25,719 nt of DNA from a virus, in IMG/VR virus record IMGVR_UViG_3300045825_000406, positions 1 to 25,719 of that record; one strand, written 5' to 3'. Each line of letters starts with the position of its first letter. Position 1 is the stretch's first letter. Both the position numbers and the translations under genes were made by a program. The notes beneath the pieces are model-generated. The model did no database searches and was not told where the DNA came from. It worked only from the letters and a program-made list of their open reading frames with translations. Below are positions 20,388-25,719 of the stretch, piece after piece.

Positions 20388-21569
20388 TTAAGGCAAGGTG
20401 CCTTTCACGAAGGCCTGAGGCCTATAAACGGCCAGGCCGAGGCGCTCTTCGATCAAAATCACGACCATGTTTTTCAGAAAGTCATCCTCGGACTCGGTGG
20501 CCACCTGCACATTGGCCTGCTGGCGGTCAAACACCTGTGCGCCCAACTTGAAGGCGCCGACCAGGAAACTGCCCAGCGTCATGCTCAGGCTGCTGACGAC
20601 CGGCCGCGCCCACAGCGTGGGCTGTGCCAGCGACTGCGGATTGGCAAAAATGTATTCGCCGGTGCTTGATTTCGTCAGCTCGATGGAGGCCCAGTCAGCC
20701 GGATTGAGCACAATGCCAGTCGGCGGGAATAGCGCAATTTCGGCCTGCAGCAGCGCCAGGCGCAGCACGTCAATACGCGTGGGCGTCAGCACCACAATGG
20801 GCGCGACATAGGCGGTGGCCTGGGTGTAAATACCGTTGAGGTTGTTGCCGATGCCAGAGCCATTGAGCAGCTGCGCCTCCTCGGCAAAGTCGAGCATGTA
20901 GCGCAGGCGGTAGTCGATGTAGCTTTGCAGCATGGCGGCATCGGCCAGAATCTCGGTGGACGCCTTGACGTAGGTTGCAATCTTGACGACGGCGCTGGCG
21001 ATCAGGGCGAAGCTGATGTCGGACTTGGGCTTGGCCGCGCCCTCCAGCACGGTGGCGGCCAGATTCTGATACCCCGTCTCACGCACGTACTGGATCAGCG
21101 GGCTGCCGGTGGTGCCGGGCGTGATCAGGTCGCGTACCGTCATGCGGCGGTCGGGCACGCCGACAATGCCGGGCAGGCGCAGGGGCGCGATGGCGGTGCC
21201 GGCGCTGCCGGCGCCGCTGGTGATGTCAACCACGGCCTTGATGGGAAAATTGAAGTCTCGGCGGTAGTTGCCGGCGGCAACGAAGGCCTTGAATTCGGCG
21301 GAATCGACCATTTGCCGGCCTGGCGTCATGGGCGCGCCCAGGCCTTGCATATTCACGCCGCGCACCAGCTGCTTTTGCTCGACCTCCTGCAGCCGGGCCT
21401 GCAGCTCGCCCTGCTTGACCAGCAGGCCGTCGACGATTTCCTTGGACTTGGCGGTCATATCGCCGGCCTTTTTGGCCTCGGCCAGGGCTTTTTCGCCGGC
21501 CTCTTTGACCTGGTCGCCTATCTGCGCGAGCGCGGCCTTGATCTCTGCATTGACTGATTCGTCAGACAT
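20388..21569 (-). CDS. major capsid protein (HK97 fold)
   Basis: The 393-residue product starts with a charged, coiled-coil delta/scaffold region (residues 1-75, for example KAALAQIGDQVKEAGEKALA) and continues into an HK97-type fold: GTAIAPLRLPGIVGVPDRRM, VRDLITPGTTGSPLIQY, KPKSDISFALIASAVVKIA, and the C-terminal domain with NGSGIGNNLNGIYTQA. It builds the icosahedral shell; the N-terminal region should be cut off by the protease encoded upstream. The ATG at 21569 has AGAAGGA upstream. Terminators lie on both sides. Confidence 0.93.
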   Translation of the reverse strand: MSDESVNAEIKAALAQIGDQVKEAGEKALAEAKKAGDMTAKSKEIVDGLLVKQGELQARLQEVEQKQLVRGVNMQGLGAPMTPGRQMVDSAEFKAFVAAGNYRRDFNFPIKAVVDITSGAGSAGTAIAPLRLPGIVGVPDRRMTVRDLITPGTTGSPLIQYVRETGYQNLAATVLEGAAKPKSDISFALIASAVVKIATYVKASTEILADAAMLQSYIDYRLRYMLDFAEEAQLLNGSGIGNNLNGIYTQATAYVAPIVVLTPTRIDVLRLALLQAEIALFPPTGIVLNPADWASIELTKSSTGEYIFANPQSLAQPTLWARPVVSSLSMTLGSFLVGAFKLGAQVFDRQQANVQVATESEDDFLKNMVVILIEERLGLAVYRPQAFVKGTLP

Positions 21570-21600
21570 TTCGTTTTTCCTTCTTTCCCGTTTTGGGAAT

Positions 21601-21626
21601 AAAAAAAGCCGCTTGAAAAAGCGGCT
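21601..21626 (-). terminator. intrinsic terminator between protease and capsid genes
   Basis: AGCCGCTT at 21607-21614 and AAGCGGCT at 21619-21626 form eight pairs around GAAA, with T residues from 21601-21606 on the minus strand. It sits 24 bases after the protease stop and ends about 30 bases before the capsid start. Confidence 0.85.
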
Positions 21627-21650
21627 GGGTTGAGTACGGCGGGACTTTCT

Positions 21651-22331
21651 TTACGGCAGCTTGAAGTTCCATTGCTTCAAAAGCTGCAGCGCATCGGCCG
21701 GGTTGCCACCGGACTCACTCCGGGAAAGCAGTTTGCTCAGGCCATGGCCGGCGACAACCGTGGCCTGAGATTTAGAAAAACCGCCTGCCTCGCGCAGGAA
21801 GTTTTCAAATTCGGGAAGTGTGGGTAGGCGCCCGCTTTTGACCAGCTGGTCGAATGACTTGACGGTTTCGACCTTCGCCAGCTCATTGGCGGCGAAGGTG
21901 ACCAGGCTGTATTCCTGCAAATCAATCTTGAGCAGGGTGCGAATCCGGTTTTTTTCGTCATACGAATCGGCCTCTACGTAATAGCCGATGGACAGGCCTT
22001 TGACGACGCGGCGCTTCATGAGGGCCAGGGCCTCGCGGGCGCGCGGTACTTCGTTGGTCAGCAGCCAGCCGGCCACCTTCAGGCCGTACTTGTCTTCTTC
22101 CAGCTTGTCGCTGCCGCCTATGGGCTCGCCGCTACGGTGCTGCCACAAGATGGGCAGCGGGTCGCCGCTTTCCTTGATGCGCTTGAGGCTGTCGGCAAAG
22201 GCACCGGGCGCGACGATTTCGCGGTACGCGTCGACGTTCGAAAAAACCGACGCGTAGCCGGTAAAGGTTCCATCGTCGGCTACCTTGTCGGCTTTGAAGG
22301 CGAGATTTTTGGTTTCAATTTGCACGGTCAA
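21651..22331 (-). CDS. HK97-type prohead protease
   Basis: The 226-residue protein is a serine protease that matures the procapsid by cleaving the capsid delta domain. The family layout is clear: TGYASVFSNVDAYREIVAPGAF, DPLPILWQHRSGEPIGG with catalytic His65, a strand block, KRRVVKGLSIGYYV with catalytic Ser114, and ELAKVETVKS. Residues 160-226 are a lysine- and leucine-rich C-terminal extension. The start is TTG at 22331, with AAAGGAG seven bases upstream; an internal GTG at 22325 is too far from this motif. Confidence 0.9.
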   Translation of the reverse strand: MTVQIETKNLAFKADKVADDGTFTGYASVFSNVDAYREIVAPGAFADSLKRIKESGDPLPILWQHRSGEPIGGSDKLEEDKYGLKVAGWLLTNEVPRAREALALMKRRVVKGLSIGYYVEADSYDEKNRIRTLLKIDLQEYSLVTFAANELAKVETVKSFDQLVKSGRLPTLPEFENFLREAGGFSKSQATVVAGHGLSKLLSRSESGGNPADALQLLKQWNFKLP

Positions 22332-22388
22332 GGTGGCTCTCCTTTGGGCTGCAGAAGCAACCGCTGTTTGCAGACTAAAAGTATTTAT

Positions 22389-22416
22389 TTGAATGTATGC
22401 CTAATTGCTATACAAT
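22389..22416 (+). promoter_or_regulatory. promoter of the RHH / GIY-YIG cassette
   Basis: TTGAAT (22389-22394), a 16-base spacer and TACAAT (22411-22416) form a good sigma70-like promoter. The ATG of the ribbon-helix-helix gene begins only six bases after the -10, so the transcript would be leaderless or nearly so; no Shine-Dalgarno motif is seen. Confidence 0.6.
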
Positions 22417-22421
22417 ACGGT

Positions 22422-22556
22422 ATGAAACGAACTAGCCTATTTCTTCCAGAGCCGATGACAAAACGTCTAACAGCCCTATCAAAAAAAACTGGATTGCCGA
22501 TTGCTGAGCATATCCGGCGCGCTATCGAGGTTTATTTAAAAGAGGATAAAAAATGA
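22422..22556 (+). CDS. ribbon-helix-helix (CopG/Arc-like) small protein (44 aa)
   Basis: The 44-residue product reads MKRTSLFLPEPMTKRLTALS, then a helical section GLPIAEHIRRAIEVYLKE, the strand-helix-turn-helix layout of RHH DNA-binding proteins. It probably represses its own promoter and the downstream endonuclease gene. It overlaps the GIY-YIG gene start by ATGA and is transcribed from a strong promoter with almost no leader. No partner toxin is seen beyond the endonuclease. The cassette is low in GC. Confidence 0.75.
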   Translation: MKRTSLFLPEPMTKRLTALSKKTGLPIAEHIRRAIEVYLKEDKK

Positions 22557-23404
22557 CCTGCGGAATTTATTTAATTACTCATTACGAGACTGGGAAAAAA
22601 TATGTAGGGCAAAGTATAAATATTAAGAATCGGCTATCTATACATGCACGTGGCTATAGCAAAACAATACTCGGTAGAACAATACTAAAATACAACTGGT
22701 CATCTTTTAATACAGAGATATTGCAAATATGTGAACGGGCTTTATTAAATGATGCAGAAAAACAATGGATTGTATTTTATGACTGTGTATCCCCGAAAGG
22801 TTTTAACCTCACATCAGGCGGAAATCAAGCCGAATTCAGCATAGAGACAATCCAAAAATTACGGAAAGCTCAGCAAAACAGATCACCGGAACATATCGCT
22901 AATAAAAATGCGGCTGCATCACGGCCAGAAACAAGGGCAAAAATATCTGAGTCCCTAAAAGGAAGGGTTTTTTCTGATAAAACTAAAAATCTATTAAGAG
23001 AGGCGAAAAAAGGATTTAAATATTCAGATGAAAGTAAAGCCTCTATGAGTGCGTCCGCAAAAATACGAGTAGTAGAGACAGGATTCGTTGAAAGGATGAT
23101 AAAAATTCATAAAGGAACACATCATTCAGAAAACCATCGAGCAAAAATATCTGCGGCCAATAGCAACCCATCCGCCGAGGTAAGAGCTAATATGTCCGCT
23201 GGCCAAATTGGGAGGGTCCATTCACCAGAGGTTTTAGCTGTTATGCGAGAAGTACGGAAATCAGCAGAATGGAAATTAATGTGCGCTAAGGGAGCTAAAG
23301 GTAAAAAACAATCCCCTGAACAGATCGCTAAGAGAATTGCATCCACCAAGGCGACTAAAGCAAAAAATAATTTATCTACCAATTCGAAAACGTTAATTTA
23401 CTAG
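22553..23404 (+). CDS. GIY-YIG homing endonuclease with NUMOD3 repeats
   Basis: The 283-residue product opens with a GIY-YIG nuclease domain: GIYLI (Gly4-Ile5-Tyr6), KYVGQS (Tyr17-Val18-Gly19), candidate catalytic Arg27, His31 and Glu69 in DAEKQWI, and a GFNLTSGG turn. The rest consists of repeated NUMOD3-like DNA-binding modules, for example ETRAKISESLKGRVFS, NHRAKISAANSN and SPEQIAKRIASTKA. These are typical free-standing phage homing endonucleases, which cut cognate genomes lacking the insertion and spread by repair. It is on the plus strand, antisense to the late operon, and strikingly AT-rich relative to its neighbours, indicating recent acquisition. Confidence 0.9.
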   Translation: MTCGIYLITHYETGKKYVGQSINIKNRLSIHARGYSKTILGRTILKYNWSSFNTEILQICERALLNDAEKQWIVFYDCVSPKGFNLTSGGNQAEFSIETIQKLRKAQQNRSPEHIANKNAAASRPETRAKISESLKGRVFSDKTKNLLREAKKGFKYSDESKASMSASAKIRVVETGFVERMIKIHKGTHHSENHRAKISAANSNPSAEVRANMSAGQIGRVHSPEVLAVMREVRKSAEWKLMCAKGAKGKKQSPEQIAKRIASTKATKAKNNLSTNSKTLIY

Positions 23405-23423
23405 CCCACGCTGTTTGCCATGT

Positions 23424-23639
23424 TCAAAATAATGCTCCTTCGGGTTGCGTGGCGGGTGACGGTGCGGCGTCAAAATCCTTGCAATGAATAGCCCAGCCAG
23501 GTGCAGTAACTGTCCATTCCTTGTGGTCAAAGCTACAGCCAACATAACCAAAGCGGCTGTTCATTTCATTGAGATATCGCGATCCTTCGAGTCGTACGTG
23601 CCTGCAGTCGGTACAGCAGCGCGGTTTTTCATTCGGCAT
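23424..23639 (-). CDS. small cysteine-rich protein (71 aa), possible zinc binder
   Basis: The start is placed at the ATG at 23639, which overlaps the end of the preceding gene; the longer frame from 23825 lies in the portal-side gene. The 71-residue product has PRCCTDCRHVR (Cys8, Cys9, Cys12), a Cys at 35 in YVGCSFDH and another at 53 in IHCKDFDAAP, an arrangement that could hold one zinc ion. Such small CxxC proteins are common in phage genomes. The GIY-YIG cassette ends 20 bases beyond its stop, on the other strand. Confidence 0.6.
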   Translation of the reverse strand: MPNEKPRCCTDCRHVRLEGSRYLNEMNSRFGYVGCSFDHKEWTVTAPGWAIHCKDFDAAPSPATQPEGALF

Positions 23640-23877
23640 CGCCGGCCTCCAGTGTGGTCTTGCGCACTTTGTACTGGTCCAGCCACACCAGCGCATCGGC
23701 CAGCGTGTCAAAGTCCGACTCAAAGCAGTTTTTCGTACAAAAATAGCGCGAGATCGGCAGGCCAGGCTGGCGCACGCGGTAAAAATCAAAGCCATCTTTT
23801 TTAAATAAGGCGCGCACAGTTTCAAAGCGTTTAGCAGCGGCCACCAGGTAATTACGCGTTGCTGTCTGTTGGCTCAC
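23629..23877 (-). CDS. small hypothetical protein after the portal gene (82 aa)
   Basis: The GTG at 23877 lies inside the 3' end of the portal gene (26-base overlap), with no clear Shine-Dalgarno, so it is probably translated by coupling. The 82-residue product has a helical N-terminus (NYLVAAAKRFETVRALFKKDG), a middle RYFCTKNCFESDFDTLADAL and a final helix. No family is recognised. Confidence 0.6.
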   Translation of the reverse strand: MSQQTATRNYLVAAAKRFETVRALFKKDGFDFYRVRQPGLPISRYFCTKNCFESDFDTLADALVWLDQYKVRKTTLEAGDAE

Positions 23878-25222
23878 GAGGATTCAAATCCAGCCAGGTA
23901 AGCGCGGCATTTTTGGCGGCGTTGGCGGCGGCGTTGCTGCCTTTGTTCATGTCGTCGATATTGATCATGGCGCTTTGCACGCGCAGCACTGCGGCATTGC
24001 CACCCATGGGCGGCAGGTTTTCTTTGCCCCTGCATTCGTCTGAGGTCATCAGGCCGTTGGACGTCATTGCGGTGTAAAACGCGGCGCGTATAGCGGTATT
24101 GCCGCGTAGCAGCCCATCAAAATTAAACTCGGCGCTGACCGTGGGGCGCTCTGCCACTGGCAGCAGCGACATGCGCGCGCTTTGCTCTATGCGCACGGCC
24201 AACGGGCGTAGCGTCATGGTTACCAGCCACAACATTTTTTCTTCTAATCCGGTGCCCCAGTTGGAGTCCTTTGACCCATGGCCTACAAGCGCCGGATCAG
24301 TGCGAAACCAGCGACAAATCTCGCTGATCTGAAACTCGCGTGTAGCCAGCAGCTCGGCGTCTTGCGGGTTCATCGTTAACGGCGTGTAGCCAGCGCCTTT
24401 CTCAAAAACAAAGACGCCGCCCTCGGACGTCACCTTTTTAACGTGGGCGCGGATCTCGTCGCGCTGCGTTGGCTTGAGTACCGCGTCGACGGTCACCAGA
24501 CCGCTCGATTTCATCCCATTTACAAATGTGTTGGCACTGGCCTCGTCGGCGGCCATGGCGCTGCCAAAAATATTGGCGCCCATGGCGATTGGCGAGATTG
24601 CCGTGAAGCCATCGAGCGTAAAAAACGGGGTACGCCACATGGCCGCTTCGGGGATGATGCGCGTCTCTCGGCTGACGGGGTCGTTGTAATACCAGGTCAC
24701 GCTGCCGTCTGTCTCGCGCCAGTACATGACGTGGTCGGGCTGTAAAAACTCTATGCCGACCAACTGTGCGCCGTTGTAGTGCTTCTCGGCATACCCGACG
24801 CCCCACAGCAGCAGGCTGGCGATGTAGCACTGCCAGAACACGGCGGCCGTCATGGTGGTATTGGGCTGCGTGTGCAGCAGGCCGTACAGGCTGTGCTGGG
24901 TATCGGACACCTTGGCGCCGCTGGCGGCCTGCCGCAAAACATTGAATGGCAGGGTTGAAAGCGTCTCTGAAATTAGCCGCACACAGGCCCAGGCGGCACT
25001 GAGCTGCAGGGCGGAATTGACCGTTACCGACTTGCCGCTGAAGTTATTGCCTCTGTACCAGGATGACCAGAACGCGCCGTCGCCCAAGCCTATCGCGCGC
25101 CCCATCCAGCCAGCCAGGCCGCCGGCGATGGTGCCGGCAATGGCGGACTTGACGCGGGCCGGCAGCGCCTGGCGGGCGCTGATGCGCCCGAGCTGGTTCC
25201 CGTCGGGCATTTGGTACGACAT
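23852..25222 (-). CDS. portal protein (HK97 type)
   Basis: The 456-residue product is the dodecameric DNA gate at the head vertex. The N-terminus contains a mildly hydrophobic glycine/alanine stretch (AIAGTIAGGLAGWMGRAIGL), then VTVNSALQLSAAWACVRLIS, the standard portal opening, AVFWQCYIASLLLWGVGYAE, LLATREFQISEICRWFRTDP and NWGTGLEEKMLWLVTMTLRP, all typical of HK97-family portals. The C-terminus (GKENLPPMGGNAAVLRVQSA) is also usual. The ATG at 25222 has AAAGG upstream. Confidence 0.93.
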   Translation of the reverse strand: MSYQMPDGNQLGRISARQALPARVKSAIAGTIAGGLAGWMGRAIGLGDGAFWSSWYRGNNFSGKSVTVNSALQLSAAWACVRLISETLSTLPFNVLRQAASGAKVSDTQHSLYGLLHTQPNTTMTAAVFWQCYIASLLLWGVGYAEKHYNGAQLVGIEFLQPDHVMYWRETDGSVTWYYNDPVSRETRIIPEAAMWRTPFFTLDGFTAISPIAMGANIFGSAMAADEASANTFVNGMKSSGLVTVDAVLKPTQRDEIRAHVKKVTSEGGVFVFEKGAGYTPLTMNPQDAELLATREFQISEICRWFRTDPALVGHGSKDSNWGTGLEEKMLWLVTMTLRPLAVRIEQSARMSLLPVAERPTVSAEFNFDGLLRGNTAIRAAFYTAMTSNGLMTSDECRGKENLPPMGGNAAVLRVQSAMINIDDMNKGSNAAANAAKNAALTWLDLNPREPTDSNA

Positions 25223-25250
25223 CAGGGCCTTTCTTTTTTATCCGGTGGCC

Positions 25251-25280
25251 AAAAAAAGAGCCCGCTCAAAGGCGGGCTCT
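25251..25280 (-). terminator. intrinsic terminator between terminase and portal
   Basis: AGAGCCCGC (25257-25265) and GCGGGCTCT (25272-25280) form nine pairs around a six-base loop, with a T-tract from 25251-25256 on the minus strand. It is nearly the same in sequence as the terminator at 1741-1768. Confidence 0.87.
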
Positions 25281-25303
25281 AACTACGGACCACCGCGAAA
25301 TTT

Positions 25304-25719
25304 TTAAACGATGATGGGGTTAGCCAGGAATTCATCCAGGCTGAAACCGTGTTCTGTGTTCAGCATGGCCCGGCCCATAGCTAGAATCAGCGCGACTGCG
25401 GCGTCAATCTTGGTTTCTGCACGCTGTTTTCTCGGAAAAATCCGCTCGTAGCGGTCGGGATAGACCTCTACATTGCTCAACATCCAGATAAACGCACGAT
25501 TGCCGTCATGGTGAAAGCGGCCGTCTTCGACCAGCGCTTGAATGTGCTTCATGGGCTCGCTCAGGTAGCGTAATTGCATGGGCACGTCGATCACGGTGAA
25601 GCCCTGCTCCATCAAACTGGGCGCCATCTCGCGTGCGCCCCAGGCGTCCAGCGCGACCTCGCTGACTACAAACTTTTCAGCGTCGGCTATCAGCTCTTCC
25701 TCAATTTGTTTGAGGTTGA
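25304..25719 (-). CDS. terminase large subunit, C-terminal part (5' end outside window)
   Basis: The frame is open to the right edge, so 137 residues of the nuclease end are visible. The text DAWGAREMAPSLMEQGFTVI, LRYLSEPMKHIQALVEDGRF-HHDGNRAFIWMLSNV and KIDAAVALILAMGRA fits the C-terminal nuclease domain of HK97-type large terminases (here split into motifs). The Asp in KIDAAVAL is the likely third metal-binding residue of the RNase H-like site. The enzyme packages DNA into the prohead through the portal encoded next. Confidence 0.87.
   Translation of the reverse strand, partial: NLKQIEEELIADAEKFVVSEVALDAWGAREMAPSLMEQGFTVIDVPMQLRYLSEPMKHIQALVEDGRFHHDGNRAFIWMLSNVEVYPDRYERIFPRKQRAETKIDAAVALILAMGRAMLNTEHGFSLDEFLANPIIV

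Noticed and set aside
20925-21557. 210-residue plus-strand frame opposite the capsid gene
   Set aside because: Antisense shadow of the HK97 capsid gene; its product is a biased Gly/Leu/Gln/Ala-rich translation.
23122-23382. 86-residue minus-strand frame inside the GIY-YIG gene
   Set aside because: Antisense to NUMOD3 repeats that are clearly coding on the plus strand.
1-25719. CRISPR arrays, tRNA or rRNA genes, insertion sequences, integrase and att sites
   Set aside because: I saw no regularly spaced repeats, no cloverleaf-like sequence, and no transposase or integrase frame in the window.

Overview
The window reads as most of the late (virion and lysis) half of a tailed siphovirus genome with the HK97/lambda type of gene order. 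Almost everything is on the minus strand and runs from right to left: terminase large subunit (cut by the right edge), portal, two small genes, prohead protease, major capsid protein, head-tail connector genes, tail terminator, tail tube, a frameshifted tail assembly chaperone pair, tape measure, distal tail proteins, an NlpC/P60-like peptidase, a TipJ-like tip protein, a beta-helix tailspike, a coiled-coil membrane protein, a glycoside hydrolase, a holin, a lipoprotein and an N-acetylmuramidase. The high GC content, the Gram-negative lysis gene types (lipoprotein, DUF3380-type muramidase) and a TrfA-type replication initiator suggest a proteobacterial host, most likely a Burkholderiales-like betaproteobacterium. 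That host call is an inference; nothing in the window names it.

The left end (1-860) is transcribed the other way. It starts inside a gene whose product resembles the C-terminal half of TrfA, the replication initiator of IncP-like plasmids. A short gene follows, with a promoter overlapped by a 22-bp palindrome. A plasmid-type initiator next to a complete virion gene set suggests a phage that may replicate as a plasmid (phage-plasmid), although no partition or integration genes are visible here.

Two probable homing endonuclease genes interrupt the late operon. A low-GC cassette of a ribbon-helix-helix gene plus a GIY-YIG/NUMOD3 gene lies on the plus strand between the portal-side genes and the protease. 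An HNH gene lies on the minus strand between the tail tube and the chaperone.

The late operon is punctuated by six minus-strand hairpins with T-tracts, four of which reuse the stem AGCCCGC/GCGGGCT; a seventh lies beyond the lysis genes. They lie at module borders (terminase/portal, protease/capsid, capsid/connector, upstream of the tail tube, HNH/chaperone, within the lysis cluster). Most remaining genes overlap by ATGA, GTGA or similar junctions, indicating translational coupling inside modules. The chaperone gene carries a classical A AAA AAC slippery heptamer that leads into the DUF1799 frame by -1 frameshift.

The most unusual gene is at 2975-4180: a chitin-binding-type (CBM5/12) module fused to what looks like a GH12 endoglucanase, placed between the tailspike block and the lysis genes. 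With the tailspike and a lectin-like protein in the connector block, this gives the phage three candidate polysaccharide-interacting proteins.
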